51,721 nt of DNA from Streptosporangiaceae bacterium (GCA_030037785.1 JASHQA010000297.1:1-51721), one strand, 5' to 3'. Positions 7,920 through 17,574 are shown, counted from the stretch's first letter. Numbers and translations are program-made. Notes: a model not told the origin generated them from the sequence alone.

Positions 7920-10033
7920 GCGGCTACGGCGCCGTGCTCGCCGCCGGACTGACGCTGCTCGCTCTGGCCGGTGCCGTCGGCCTGCTAGCCGGGCCGCGCC
8001 GTCCAGCCTGGCGGCTCGTGCCCTACCTCGCGGGGAGCGCAGGGTCGGCGTGCCTGGTGGTGGTCGGCGCTGCGGCGATCGCTGGCCGAACCGTGACGCT
8101 GCAGTCGGCTGGGCTGCTCGGATCGGTAGCTGTCGGCTCCGGCCGCGGCCCGGCGGGCACGGCGAATCCTGGCCAGGCCGGTCCACTCTTCGCCACGGTG
8201 GCCAACCTTGGCGCCGATCGGTTGTCCGGGCTCTTCCTGGTCATCACGTTCGCCGCCGGGGTGGCGGTGTCACTGGCTTTCGCCTCGTGGGCGGCGGACG
8301 GCGTCGGCCGGGTCGGTCGCGCTCTCAGCGCCGGGTATGCGCTCGCGCTGGGCTCGGTCGCCATCGTGCTGACCGCGCGCGACGCGTTCACCCTGCTGTT
8401 CGGCTGGGAGTCGCTGACGCTGGCCTTCTGGCTGCTATCCGGTGCCGACCGGCGCGCTCCTGGCAGGCCGGCCGCCGCGCTGGTCACCCTTGCGTTCGGC
8501 CGAGTCAGCGGCGCGTGCCTGCTGGCCGGGCTCCTGCTGCTGGTCACCCGGTCAGGATCGCTGGCGCTGGCCTCGATGGCACACGTGCCGAGCGGACCGC
8601 TCCGCGCGACCGCGATCGTGCTGCTGCTCGCCGGATTCGCGGTGAAGGTGGGCCTGCTGCCTTTCCAGGTCTGGCTGCCGCGCGGCTACGCAGCGGCGCC
8701 TGGGCCAGCCCGAGCGATCATGGCGGGAGTCGCGGTGAACGTGGGCTTCTACGGGCTGTGGCGCTCGCTGGCCCTGCTGGGCCCGCCACCGGCCGTCGTC
8801 ACCGACATCGTGCTCGTGCTGGCCGGCCTCACGGCCATCCTTGGCATCGCGCACGCCGCGGTCCAGGACAGCCTGCAGCGGGTGATCGCCTATTCCAGCG
8901 TCGAGAACGCCGGTCTGATTCTCGCGGGATATGGCGTGGCGCTGGTCGGCGCGGCCAGGGGCAGCCGCGAGCTGATGGCCGTCGGGCTGCTCGCCGCTAC
9001 CCTGCAGGTCATCGCCCACACCGCGGCCAAGTCCCTGCTGTTCGTCTCCAGCGGGGGTATCGAGGCTGCGGGTGGCAGCGACGACGTGGACAGCCTCCGC
9101 GGGTCGGTCCGGGTCGCGCCGTGGAGCGGTGCGGGGCTGGCGGTCGGCAGCCTCACGCTGGCAGGGCTCCCGCCGACCGCCGGATTCGTCTCGGAGTGGT
9201 TCCTGCTCGAGGCGCTCATGCAGCAGTTCCGAGTGCCAGGGCTGGGCGACCGGCTCGTCCTCGCAGTGACCGGCGCGGCGGTCGCGCTGACCGCCGGCTT
9301 TGCGGGGGTGACGTTCGTGCGGCTAGTCGGCCTGGTGGTGCTCGGCGATCGCGGTCAGGTCGGCGGCCGTCCTACCACTGCGGAGCCTTCGGGGCTGGCG
9401 GGGCGGGTCGGCCTCGTGGGCCTGGCGGTGGCCTGTCTCGCGCTCGCTGCGCTGGCACCGCTGGAGATCCGGGTGATTGGCGCGGGCCTCGCGCCGGTAT
9501 TGCCGACGCGGGCTGTGACCGCGGCTCTGAAGTCGCCGTGGGTACTGCAGCCAGTGTTCGCGGGCTTCTCAATCCTGTCGCCGTCGTGGCTGTGGATCGT
9601 CATGCCCGCGCTGTTCGTGCTGGTCGCCGCCGTAGCGTGGCTGGCCTCGGGTCGGCGGCTGCTGCGTGTACGACGCGTTCCTGCCTGGCGGTCGGCCACC
9701 GCCGGCGTGTCCGGCCATGACAGCTACACAGCCTCCGGGTTCGCCAATCCGACCCGGCGCGTGCTCGCCGCGGTGCTGCACACCCAGGCCGAAGTCACCA
9801 GGCTCGACGGCACCGCGCGTGGGGCCGGGCCCGATCCCGTGCGGCCTCACGTCGAGTACCGCTCTGACGTCATCGAGGTGGTGGAGGAGTACCTGTACCG
9901 CCCGTTCCGCCGCCCGTTCGGCATTGCTGTGCAGCTGGCACAGCGACTGCAGTCCGGTCGGCTGGACGCCTATCTGGCGTACATGCTGGCCGCGCTCGTT
10001 GTCGTGCTAGCCGTCGTGACCGGACTGCACTGA
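7916..10033 (+). CDS. Ehr1 large antiporter-like subunit, HyfB-type
   Basis: This 705-aa protein has about 16 membrane segments and is the HyfB-like antiporter subunit. Visible key residues are the Glu in FGWESLTLAFWLL, the Lys in GFAVKVGLLPFQVWLPRG and the loop AYSSVENAGLILAG. A cytosolic tail near the end (VEEYLYRPFRRPFG) precedes a last helix, an arrangement shared with the Ehr2 copy. The GTG start at 7916 overlaps the previous stop by 4 nt (GTGA); the ORF track start at 7805 is upstream shadow. It ends 12 nt before the MFS gene. Confidence 0.87.
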   Translation: MSGYGAVLAAGLTLLALAGAVGLLAGPRRPAWRLVPYLAGSAGSACLVVVGAAAIAGRTVTLQSAGLLGSVAVGSGRGPAGTANPGQAGPLFATVANLGADRLSGLFLVITFAAGVAVSLAFASWAADGVGRVGRALSAGYALALGSVAIVLTARDAFTLLFGWESLTLAFWLLSGADRRAPGRPAAALVTLAFGRVSGACLLAGLLLLVTRSGSLALASMAHVPSGPLRATAIVLLLAGFAVKVGLLPFQVWLPRGYAAAPGPARAIMAGVAVNVGFYGLWRSLALLGPPPAVVTDIVLVLAGLTAILGIAHAAVQDSLQRVIAYSSVENAGLILAGYGVALVGAARGSRELMAVGLLAATLQVIAHTAAKSLLFVSSGGIEAAGGSDDVDSLRGSVRVAPWSGAGLAVGSLTLAGLPPTAGFVSEWFLLEALMQQFRVPGLGDRLVLAVTGAAVALTAGFAGVTFVRLVGLVVLGDRGQVGGRPTTAEPSGLAGRVGLVGLAVACLALAALAPLEIRVIGAGLAPVLPTRAVTAALKSPWVLQPVFAGFSILSPSWLWIVMPALFVLVAAVAWLASGRRLLRVRRVPAWRSATAGVSGHDSYTASGFANPTRRVLAAVLHTQAEVTRLDGTARGAGPDPVRPHVEYRSDVIEVVEEYLYRPFRRPFGIAVQLAQRLQSGRLDAYLAYMLAALVVVLAVVTGLH

Positions 10034-10045
10034 GGAAGGCCGCCC

Positions 10046-11269
10046 ATGACTGCTCTCGCCCGCCTCCGCGACTCCGCGCCGGCGCTGAAGTTCGTGCTGC
10101 TGGTCGGCGTCATGAGCTTCTTCGCGGACTTCACCTACGAGGGCTCGCGCTCCGTGATCGGGCCCTACCTTGGCACGCTCGGCGCGGGCGCGCTGGCGAT
10201 CAGCGTGATCAGCGGGCTCGGGGAGTTCCTCGGCTACGGGCTCCGGCTATTCTCCGGTCGTGGCGCGGACCGGACCGGCCGGTACTGGCAGATCACCATC
10301 GGTGGGTACGTGGTGCAGATGGCGGCGGTGCCGCTGCTGGCGCTGGCCGGGAACTGGGAAGTCGCGGCGCTACTGATCATTGCCGAGCGCGTCGGGAAGG
10401 CGACCCGCAACCCGCCGCGGGACGCGATGCTCTCGCACGCGGCGCAGGAGATGGGTTACGGCTGGGGCTTCGGCGTGCACGAGGCGCTGGACCAGTTCGG
10501 CGCGATGTTCGGGCCCCTGCTGGTCGCGCTCGTGCTGGCGGTCAGCAACCATGACTACAAGCTCGCGTTCGCGGCACTGGCAGCCCCGGCCGTGATCACG
10601 CTGACGCTGGTGCTGGTCGCGCGCAGGTTCTTCCCGCGGCCGCAAGACCTCGCCGCCGGCCCGGCCCAAGTCACCACGGCCGGGCTGCCTCGGGTGTTCT
10701 GGATCTATCTCGCCGGGGCGGCGCTGGTGGCGGCTGGCCTTGCGGACTTCCCGCTGATTGCCTTTCACTTCCAGCAGGCCCACACAGTCTCGGCGCCGAT
10801 TGTGCCGGTGTTCTACGCGGTGGCGATGGCCGTCAGCGGCACCGGGTCGCTGATCTTCGGAAAGCTGTACGACAGGGCCGGAATCGGGCTGCTGATCCCG
10901 CTGACTATCGCTGGAGCCGGGTACGCGCCGCTGGTGTTCCTCGGCGGGGTGTGGGCGGCGGTGTTCGGGATGGCGCTGTGGGGGCTCGGCATGGGCGTGC
11001 AGGAGTCGATCATTCCCGCGGCCGTTGCGCCGCTGGCCGCGCGGGACCGCCGCGCGTCCGCCTATGGGCTGTTCACCGGCGGCTATGGCACCGCGTGGGT
11101 GGCTGGCAGTGTGCTGATCGGCGTGCTGTTCGACGTGTCGCTGGGCGCTGTGACCGCGTTCGCGGTGGCGGTGCAACTCGCCGCGATTCCGTTCTTTGTC
11201 CTCGTCCGCCGTCGACACGACGCGCTGCGGCAACGTCAGGATGAGCCGCCTGCCGGGCAGGCAGGCTGA
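10046..11269 (+). CDS. MFS transporter in the Ehr1 operon
   Basis: This 407-aa protein has 12 predicted helices and major facilitator features: SGRGADRTGRYWQ after helix 2 and the cytosolic loop ERVGKATRNPPRDAMLS near residues 115-131. The ribosome site GAGGAAGG precedes the ATG, and the gene begins 12 nt after the HyfB-like stop, so it shares the riboswitch-controlled transcript. The substrate cannot be read from sequence. Because a fluoride exporter is missing from the window, it is a candidate for moving fluoride or a metabolite affected by fluoride, but this is inference from position only. The acidic residues FFADFTYEGSR in helix 1 could be tested first. Confidence 0.82.
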   Translation: MTALARLRDSAPALKFVLLVGVMSFFADFTYEGSRSVIGPYLGTLGAGALAISVISGLGEFLGYGLRLFSGRGADRTGRYWQITIGGYVVQMAAVPLLALAGNWEVAALLIIAERVGKATRNPPRDAMLSHAAQEMGYGWGFGVHEALDQFGAMFGPLLVALVLAVSNHDYKLAFAALAAPAVITLTLVLVARRFFPRPQDLAAGPAQVTTAGLPRVFWIYLAGAALVAAGLADFPLIAFHFQQAHTVSAPIVPVFYAVAMAVSGTGSLIFGKLYDRAGIGLLIPLTIAGAGYAPLVFLGGVWAAVFGMALWGLGMGVQESIIPAAVAPLAARDRRASAYGLFTGGYGTAWVAGSVLIGVLFDVSLGAVTAFAVAVQLAAIPFFVLVRRRHDALRQRQDEPPAGQAG

Positions 11270-11279
11270 GAGTGGGCCG

Positions 11280-13685
11280 ATGGACGGGCTGACCGCCTAC
11301 CAGCAGCGGCGGCTTGAGCTGGCGGATATGATCCGCGCCGTGCTGCCGATCGCGCGCGCCCATCGCGACGAGCAGCGTGAGCAGCAGATCAGGCAGCTAC
11401 TGACCCGGCTGGCAGCCGGGCGGTTCCGGCTGGCTGTGATCGGCCAGTTCAGCCGCGGCAAGACGACGCTGATGAACGCGCTGCTCGGCGGGGCATACCT
11501 GCCGATGGGCGCGCTGCCGATGACCTCGGTAGTCACCACCGTCCGGTACGGAACCGACGCACGCGCGCTCGTCCGCAGCCACGCCGCCGCGATCCCGGTG
11601 CAGGTGCCGGTCACCGAGGTAGCGCGGTTCGTCGCGCGGGCCAGCGCCGAGCGCACCCGGATGCAGGTCACCTCCGTCGAGGTGGAGATCCCGGCCGATC
11701 TGCTGCGGCTGGGGTTTGAGTTCATCGACACTCCTGGCGTGGGATCGGCAATCGCCGCCAACACCGCAGCCACGCTCCGCTACCTGCCCCAGGCAGACGC
11801 CGTCGTGTTCGTCACGGGGTTCGACTCTGCGCTGACCAGCGCCGAGTGCGACTTCCTTACCAGTGCGGCCGGACAAGTCGGCAAGCTGTTCGTGGTCATC
11901 AACAAGCGCGACCTGGTGACCGACGCCGACGCCACGGAGGTAGCCGGTTATGTCCGGCGCTGGGCGCGCGACAGCCTGCCCGCTGAGCCGCCGGTGTTCG
12001 GGATTTCCGCGCTGCAGGCACTAGACCACGCCATCGGCGGGAGTGCCGGACCGGAGCTCGAGGGCGGCATCGGGCCGCTGCGCGATGCGCTGACGCAGTT
12101 TCTCACCGCGGAGCAGGGCCGGGTCGCGCTCGGGAACATCGCGACCGCGGCTGCCAGCCTGGTAGACCGCCAGCAGCGAGACCTGAAGGCCGGGCAGCTC
12201 ACCCACAGCGGCACGGAACGTGACAGCATTCTGACCGAATACGAGTCGCGGATGAGCGAACTGCAGAGTCAGCTCGCCACGGTGGCGGACCGGATCGCCA
12301 TCGCCGCGGACACCGCCGTGACTGATTTCTTCGCTGAGCGAGGGCCCAGTTCCGAAGCCGAGCTGAGCGCGCTGCTCGCGCCCGCTGCGGCGGTCCAGTC
12401 ACCGCTGGCCGGAGCGGCTGAAGATCAGGTAGCCGACGCGCTAGAAGCTCTGCGGGTGGCCGGCCGGCAGGCCACCGGTGACTGGCTGGAGCAGCGGGCG
12501 GCCGAGTTGCACGAGACCCTGGTTTCGGCGGCAGCCGACGACATCGGCGCCCTGCTGGAGTTGGCCCGCTCACCACGAGAGCTCGGCGCGGCCATCTCTG
12601 GCCAGCCGATCTTTGACGCCGGGGCGGCCGGCTGGACCACCGAGGAGATCCCGCAGCTCACGTTGCCGGTGGTCGACTGGATCGTGCCAGACGTGGCTAC
12701 GAGGCACCGGCGGCATCGCGGCCGCAACGCCGGTGACGCGGTCAGCGAGGACATCTCCGGCGCGATCGGTGCCGCCGTCGCCGGATTCGCCGGACGCTCC
12801 CGGCCCGCGTTCCGGGATGTTGCCGCGAACTGGGCGCGGCGACTCGGTGAGCAAGCACGACGGCTGGCTGATGCTGAAGCTGCCCAGTTCCGCGGCTACC
12901 TGTCGGCGCCGCCACGCGACGACCACCTGACGGTCCTAGCGGATCTCGCCAGTCGGCTCACGGGCTTCCACGACTCGCTCGCCGCCTGGATCCCGGATGG
13001 CAGCAGCCCGGCAGTTGGTCCGGATGCCGTGCCGCCCGCCGCTCCGATGCCCCCCGCCGTCGGCACGTGCGCGATCTGCGGCCGACTTGAGAGGGCACAG
13101 ACCGAGTACCTGATCCACCGGCAATTCCTCCTCGCGACCAGCGAAGCGGACCAGGCTCGGCATGCACAGGACGGCGGATTCTGCCCGCTGCACACCTGGC
13201 AGTACGCCCACCTAGCCTCACCCGTCGGCATCTCCGCCGGAAACGCCAGGCTTGCGAGCCAGCTCGCGGGCGCGCTGCGCGACGCGAGTGCCCGCAGCCG
13301 CGATCCGGGCGAGCTTGCCGGACAGGTGGGGGCTCTGGCCCGAAACCAGGCCTGTCCGGCGTGTGCCTTGCTCGCGGCGACCGAGCAGGAGGCAGCGGAG
13401 GAGCAGGCCGCGCAGACAGCTACCGCCGCCGAGCCGCCGCCGCTGTGCCTCCGGCACCTGGCGCTGGCTCTCGATGCCTGCTCGTCCCTGCCAGCCGGCC
13501 GTGCCATCACGAACGCGCTCGCGGTGGCGCTGCAGCGGGCGTCAGAGAACATGAGAGCGTATGCCCTCAAGCGTGAAGCGCTGCGCCGCGGTTTGGTGAC
13601 CTCGGACGAGGCCAAGGCCTACTCCGATGCGCTCCGGCTGCTCGTTGGTCAGCCTTCCCTGGCCCTGCCCGCAGAACCTGAGTAG
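11280..13685 (+). CDS. Dynamin-like GTPase with C-terminal CxxC/CxxH modules
   Basis: This 801-aa protein has an N-terminal GTPase domain of the dynamin family: P-loop GQFSRGKTTLMN near residue 57, switch DTPGVGS, and NKRD for guanine recognition. Helical stalk-like sequence follows. The last ~200 residues hold two modules with paired cysteines and a histidine: CAICGRLERA with FCPLHTW, and ACPACALLAA with LCLRHLALAL. The same pattern occurs four times in the 26587-27789 protein. The start at 11280 is 10 nt after the MFS stop; the longer ORF track start overlaps MFS. It may remodel or protect the membrane. The modules could bind zinc, which is a guess from ligand spacing. Confidence 0.85.
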   Translation: MDGLTAYQQRRLELADMIRAVLPIARAHRDEQREQQIRQLLTRLAAGRFRLAVIGQFSRGKTTLMNALLGGAYLPMGALPMTSVVTTVRYGTDARALVRSHAAAIPVQVPVTEVARFVARASAERTRMQVTSVEVEIPADLLRLGFEFIDTPGVGSAIAANTAATLRYLPQADAVVFVTGFDSALTSAECDFLTSAAGQVGKLFVVINKRDLVTDADATEVAGYVRRWARDSLPAEPPVFGISALQALDHAIGGSAGPELEGGIGPLRDALTQFLTAEQGRVALGNIATAAASLVDRQQRDLKAGQLTHSGTERDSILTEYESRMSELQSQLATVADRIAIAADTAVTDFFAERGPSSEAELSALLAPAAAVQSPLAGAAEDQVADALEALRVAGRQATGDWLEQRAAELHETLVSAAADDIGALLELARSPRELGAAISGQPIFDAGAAGWTTEEIPQLTLPVVDWIVPDVATRHRRHRGRNAGDAVSEDISGAIGAAVAGFAGRSRPAFRDVAANWARRLGEQARRLADAEAAQFRGYLSAPPRDDHLTVLADLASRLTGFHDSLAAWIPDGSSPAVGPDAVPPAAPMPPAVGTCAICGRLERAQTEYLIHRQFLLATSEADQARHAQDGGFCPLHTWQYAHLASPVGISAGNARLASQLAGALRDASARSRDPGELAGQVGALARNQACPACALLAATEQEAAEEQAAQTATAAEPPPLCLRHLALALDACSSLPAGRAITNALAVALQRASENMRAYALKREALRRGLVTSDEAKAYSDALRLLVGQPSLALPAEPE

Positions 13686-13774
13686 GGCGCGCCGATGGGC
13701 TCCTGGCACGATGAGATAGCCGTGACGCGAAGCCGTCGTTCCCGGTGCGGCCAGCAGAGAAAGGCAGGGACGCC

Positions 13775-15049
13775 ATGGCAGTCAAGCCAGCGGTCATCAG
13801 CGCGGTGAGCGCACTGGAGATTCTGGACTCGCGCGCCCGGCCGACGGTGCAGGTGACGGTCACGCTCGCGGACGGGACAGTGGCCGTCGCCGGTGTGCCG
13901 TCTGGGGCGTCCACTGGCAGTAGGGAAGCGGTCGAGCGCCGGGACCGGGACGCCGACCGGTACGGCGGGCTGGGCGTGCTCGGGGCGGTGACGGCGGTCG
14001 GCGGTGAGATCGCCACGCGCCTGACTAACCGCGAGTGGGACGACCTAGCCGAGATCGACGCGGCGCTGATCGAACTGGACGGCACCTCGGACAAGTCGCG
14101 TCTGGGCGCGAACGCAATCGTCGGAGTGTCGATGGCGTGCGCCCGCGCGTTCGCTCGCGCTGAGGGGCGTCCGCTGTGGGACTGGCTGACCCCGGCCGGG
14201 GTAGCCCCGCGGCTGCCGGTCCCGCACTTCAACGTGATCAACGGCGGTGTGCACGCGCCGAACCCGCTCGACTTCCAGGAATTCATGATCGCCCCGCTCG
14301 GTGCTCCGTCGTTTCCCGAGGCGGTCCGCGCTGGCGCCGAGGTCTATGCGTCGCTGCGCGGCCTGCTCGCGGCCAGGGGACACGCGACCGGGCTCGGCGA
14401 CGAAGGCGGGTTCGCTCCGCAGATCGCCGAGCCGGAGGAGGCGCTCGGTCTGCTCGTGACCGCGATCAGCGACGCCGGCTACACGCCGGGCGCGGAGGGC
14501 GTAGCGATCGCGCTGGACCCAGCGGCGAGTGAGTTCCGCGGCGACGACGGCAGCTACCGGGTCGCCGGCCAGGCGCTGTCCGGTGCCGACATGATCGAGC
14601 GGTACGCGCAGATCACCGACAGGTTCCCGGTCTGGCTGATCGAGGACGGCCTAGCCGAGAACGACTGGGACGGCTGGGTGGCGCTCACCCAGCGGCTCGG
14701 CGAGCGTGTCACGCTCGTGGGCGACGACATTTTCGTGACGAATCCCGCAATCATTGCCGACGCCACCTCCCGCGGCGTCGGCAACGCCGCGCTGATCAAG
14801 GTCAACCAGATCGGGACCGTCACCGAGACACTGGCGGCGATCGCGACCTGCCGCGCTGGCGGGTACGCCCAGTTTGTTTCGCACCGTTCCGGCGAGACCA
14901 CGGACACCTTCATCGCCGACCTGGCCGTCAGCTCCGGGTGCGGCATGCTGAAGACCGGAGCGCCAGCCAGGGGTGAGCGAGTCGCCAAGTACAACCGGCT
15001 GCTGGAGATCGCCGCGGCCCGGCCCGCGATGCCCTACGGCCTGCCGTGA
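13775..15049 (+). CDS. eno: Enolase (phosphopyruvate hydratase)
   Basis: This 424-aa enolase interconverts 2-phosphoglycerate and phosphoenolpyruvate. Active-site elements are visible in order: loop SGASTGSRE, DFQEFMI, GLGDEGGF (acid Glu), ALDPAASEF, IEDGLAENDW and GDDIF (Mg ligands), ALIKVNQIG (base Lys) and SHRSGETTD. Differences from common enolases include IEDG for IEDP and APARGERVAKYN for APARSERVAKYN. Enolase is inhibited by fluoride with phosphate and Mg, so a copy in a fluoride-controlled operon may be a resistant or dose-compensating isoform. The ATG at 13775 gives the normal N-terminus; 90 nt separate it from the dynamin gene, so it may also have its own promoter. Confidence 0.92.
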   Translation: MAVKPAVISAVSALEILDSRARPTVQVTVTLADGTVAVAGVPSGASTGSREAVERRDRDADRYGGLGVLGAVTAVGGEIATRLTNREWDDLAEIDAALIELDGTSDKSRLGANAIVGVSMACARAFARAEGRPLWDWLTPAGVAPRLPVPHFNVINGGVHAPNPLDFQEFMIAPLGAPSFPEAVRAGAEVYASLRGLLAARGHATGLGDEGGFAPQIAEPEEALGLLVTAISDAGYTPGAEGVAIALDPAASEFRGDDGSYRVAGQALSGADMIERYAQITDRFPVWLIEDGLAENDWDGWVALTQRLGERVTLVGDDIFVTNPAIIADATSRGVGNAALIKVNQIGTVTETLAAIATCRAGGYAQFVSHRSGETTDTFIADLAVSSGCGMLKTGAPARGERVAKYNRLLEIAAARPAMPYGLP

Positions 15050-15077
15050 TCCGCCGTCCGAGTCGGGGCGGCGTCCG

Positions 15078-15875
15078 TCAGCGGCGGGGTCGGCCGACGT
15101 GGCGGGCCAGCTCCAGGCCCAGAACGCGGTCGGCGAATGCAAAGGTCTCGAATCGGGCGCCATCCGGCACGTCCGCGTCCTGCGCCAGGCCGGTCAGCAG
15201 CTGCAGCACCGCGGGCGCGTTGAGGTCGTCGAACGCGGCGTCCAGGCCCAGCCTGACGCGCGGCGGCATCGGGCTGGACGGCGATTCTGCCCAGTCCGCG
15301 ACCTGATCCCGCCACCGTGCGGTCACGTCGAACGCGCGGCCCAGCTCGCTGTCCTCGAGGTCTATGGCCTGGTCCTGGGGGTGTGACAGCAGAACAAGCC
15401 GGACGGCGAGCGGGTCCTCGGCGCACGGTGTCTCGCTGGCTGCAAGGTGGTCGTCCGCGCCGAAAGCTGCGGTGCGCATGCTGACGAGACCGACGAGGGT
15501 CACCAGCCCGCTCGGCTCATCATCCGCGTCGCCCCGGCTCGCGATGTGCACGTCGGCTGGGCCGCCGAGCACGGCCGAAGCCTCCGCTGAGTTGGCGCGC
15601 GCGGCAGCCGGATGGGTGCCGAGCAACTCCGCGGCGCGCTCCGCGGAACACTGCTCTGCTGGAGGCTCGCCGGGAAACACCACGGCGGTAAGCACCTGCA
15701 CGCCGCGAAGCTCAGCGACCCGCGCGAGCAAGTCAGCGACCAGCAGTACGCGGGTGCCGGTCCAGTCGGGCCCCCCGGTTTCCCGGCGTAGGTGCGCACT
15801 GACCCGCAGCAGGCCCGGTCGGCCGGACCGCACCTCTGCATGACCGCCGCTGCGGACGTCCGGCAAGCGAAGCAC
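15078..15875 (-). CDS. Degenerate MshC/cysteinyl-tRNA synthetase-like protein
   Basis: This 265-aa protein begins like CysS/MshC (LRLPDVRSGG, then RPGLLRVSAHL) and ends with a helical part like their tRNA-binding region (DPLAVRLVLLSHP and ...DLNAPAVLQLLTGLA). The class I catalytic motifs HIGH and KMSKS are not recognisable, and the length is about 60% of MshC. It is therefore probably not an active ligase. It lies 64 nt downstream of the MutS-like pair on the same strand and may be co-transcribed with it, which would place it under the riboswitch at 19199-19270. Similar truncated relatives may serve as cysteine or metabolite sensors, but nothing in the sequence proves this. Confidence 0.6.
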   Translation of the reverse strand: MLRLPDVRSGGHAEVRSGRPGLLRVSAHLRRETGGPDWTGTRVLLVADLLARVAELRGVQVLTAVVFPGEPPAEQCSAERAAELLGTHPAAARANSAEASAVLGGPADVHIASRGDADDEPSGLVTLVGLVSMRTAAFGADDHLAASETPCAEDPLAVRLVLLSHPQDQAIDLEDSELGRAFDVTARWRDQVADWAESPSSPMPPRVRLGLDAAFDDLNAPAVLQLLTGLAQDADVPDGARFETFAFADRVLGLELARHVGRPRR

Positions 15876-15939
15876 GGACCTAGCGTACGGCCTCGGCTAA
15901 CCCAGTCGGCTGATGGCGGCGTGCAAGCAATCGCGAAGC

Positions 15940-17574
15940 CTAGTGTCCGGTTCGCGCTGCGGAGGCAGGCGCGGGCTCCACAGTGCCGAAGATCCGCTGG
16001 TAGGAGTCCTTGCCGTAGCTGGTCGACAGCGGCTCGCCCTCGGCCAGCTTGAAGGTCCGGCGGCCGTCCGGCTCGCGGCCGGCGCGCAGGAAGAGGGCGG
16101 TGCCGGGTTGCTGTGCGTGGAAGCCGTGCGCGAGGTCGTACATGTGGGTGACGAAAAGGACCTTTATCTGCCTGTGCAGCATTGCCCGGACTATCTGGCG
16201 GGCGATCTCCGAGCCTTCCCGTTCATTGGTGGACGCGAACGATTCGTTGCAGAGCAGGATCGAGTGCCGGGTGATCTGGTTGGCGATCTGGTTCATCCTG
16301 GCGAGTTCCTCGTCCAGCTTGCCGCCTTCCATCGTGGCGTCTTCTTCGCGCTTGTAGTGCGTGAAGAAGCCGCTAGCGACGCTGGCGCGGAACGACTCGG
16401 CACCGGTGAACATGCCCGCTTGCATCATCAGGTGAGCGAGGCCGAGGCCGCGCAGCAGGGTTGACTTGCCGCCCTGGTTGGCGCCGGTGATCATGACCAG
16501 GGACTTGCCGTCGGCCGTCACGTCGTTGCCGACCACCCGGTCGCCGACGTGGAGCGTCAGGCAGACGTCGTAAAGTCCGCTCGCGGTGAGGCTCAGCTGG
16601 TCAGCGGGGACCGGCTCGGGGAAGCTGACGGGCTCGCCTTTCCCGGTGAGCCTGCCGTGCAGGTTCAGGCAGCCGAGGTAGAAGGCCAGCTCGAGCCGCA
16701 GCATGCTGAAGAAGCTCTTGACGTGGTCGGCTGCTTGCGCGACAGCGTTGGCGACCAGGTTGATCCCTTGTCCCCGGATTTCGTCCAGCGACTTAAATCC
16801 GTTCTCGTCTCGTGCCGGGATGGTGAAACTGTAGCTGTCGGGGCGGCCCCCGAACGGGAGTCGTTCGGTCCAGCGCTGCTCGCGCGGCGTCCGTACCACG
16901 TAGCGCCGGCCTTTGAGGCCTTTGCCGAGCGCGGCGCTTTGCAGGACGCCGCGCTTAAACTCGAGTTCGCGCAAATGACGGTCGACATCCTGCAGGTAGT
17001 CGTCGGACAGCTCTGCTGCGAGCATTGCGAACAGGCGCGTGAACCCCGCCGAGCGGAAGCTGGCCGCCTGCTCGTCGGCGATGCGCCGCAGCTGCCTGAG
17101 CACGTCGAGGTGGAGTTTGAGCACCTGCACCGACCTGTGGAGAACCGAGTTCGGGCTAGCGCGGAACCACAGGCCGCCTACCTGGCGCTCGTTGTCAAGC
17201 GCCTGTATCGCCAGGTCATAGAGCTGATGGACGACATCAGGATGTTCCAGGCAGTCGCTGAGCACCTGCTGACGGTAGACGATCGCGTCCGGGTCGGTCA
17301 GGCTAGACAAGACGGCCCGTTTGGCGGTCTCGAACAGGAACTCATCCCCGTCGGCCATGACCTGCCACAGCGTGTCGAGCTCGAGGTCCTGCGTGAGCAC
17401 TGCGTCGTTGCCAGCCGGGGCCAGCACCGGGGCGGGCTCCTTCCTCCGCTCGAGGTCCATCCGGACCCTGCGGATCGCGAACAGATCGCCGCTCAGCATT
17501 GCCTCGAAAACGACGTCCCGCAGCTCCGGCCGGACTGCGAAGTCCCGGTCCCGGTGGAGGAGGAAGACCTTCAT
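15940..17574 (-). CDS. MutS-like ATPase, B-type, pair 1
   Basis: This 544-aa protein has the clamp/lever helices and ATPase domain of MutS but no mismatch-recognition or connector domain. The P-loop is GANQGGKSTLLRG, the Walker B region is SILLCNESFASTNE, and the H-loop is VLFVTHMYDLA. The usual Walker B Asp-Glu is Asn-Glu here, as in all four MutS-like proteins of the window. The ATG at 17574 overlaps the stop of the A-type gene (TGATG), so the two are made together and probably pair. The ORF track start at 17781 is upstream shadow. Paralogue: 36727-38280. The DNA or other substrate is unknown. Confidence 0.82.
   Translation of the reverse strand: MKVFLLHRDRDFAVRPELRDVVFEAMLSGDLFAIRRVRMDLERRKEPAPVLAPAGNDAVLTQDLELDTLWQVMADGDEFLFETAKRAVLSSLTDPDAIVYRQQVLSDCLEHPDVVHQLYDLAIQALDNERQVGGLWFRASPNSVLHRSVQVLKLHLDVLRQLRRIADEQAASFRSAGFTRLFAMLAAELSDDYLQDVDRHLRELEFKRGVLQSAALGKGLKGRRYVVRTPREQRWTERLPFGGRPDSYSFTIPARDENGFKSLDEIRGQGINLVANAVAQAADHVKSFFSMLRLELAFYLGCLNLHGRLTGKGEPVSFPEPVPADQLSLTASGLYDVCLTLHVGDRVVGNDVTADGKSLVMITGANQGGKSTLLRGLGLAHLMMQAGMFTGAESFRASVASGFFTHYKREEDATMEGGKLDEELARMNQIANQITRHSILLCNESFASTNEREGSEIARQIVRAMLHRQIKVLFVTHMYDLAHGFHAQQPGTALFLRAGREPDGRRTFKLAEGEPLSTSYGKDSYQRIFGTVEPAPASAARTGH

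Noticed and set aside
2469-10033. Group 4 NiFe hydrogenase or formate hydrogenlyase
   Set aside because: The NiFe ligand motifs are replaced in the large subunit, and no formate dehydrogenase or maturation genes are nearby.
13686-13774. Possible crcB element before enolase (GATGGGCTCC, GATGAGATAGCC)
   Set aside because: A loop-like and a tail-like string are present but no P2 and only four pseudoknot pairs; not enough to call.
15892-15939. Separate promoter for the MshC/CysS-like gene
   Set aside because: The 64-nt gap after the MutS-like stop shows no convincing -10/-35 pair, so co-transcription is preferred.
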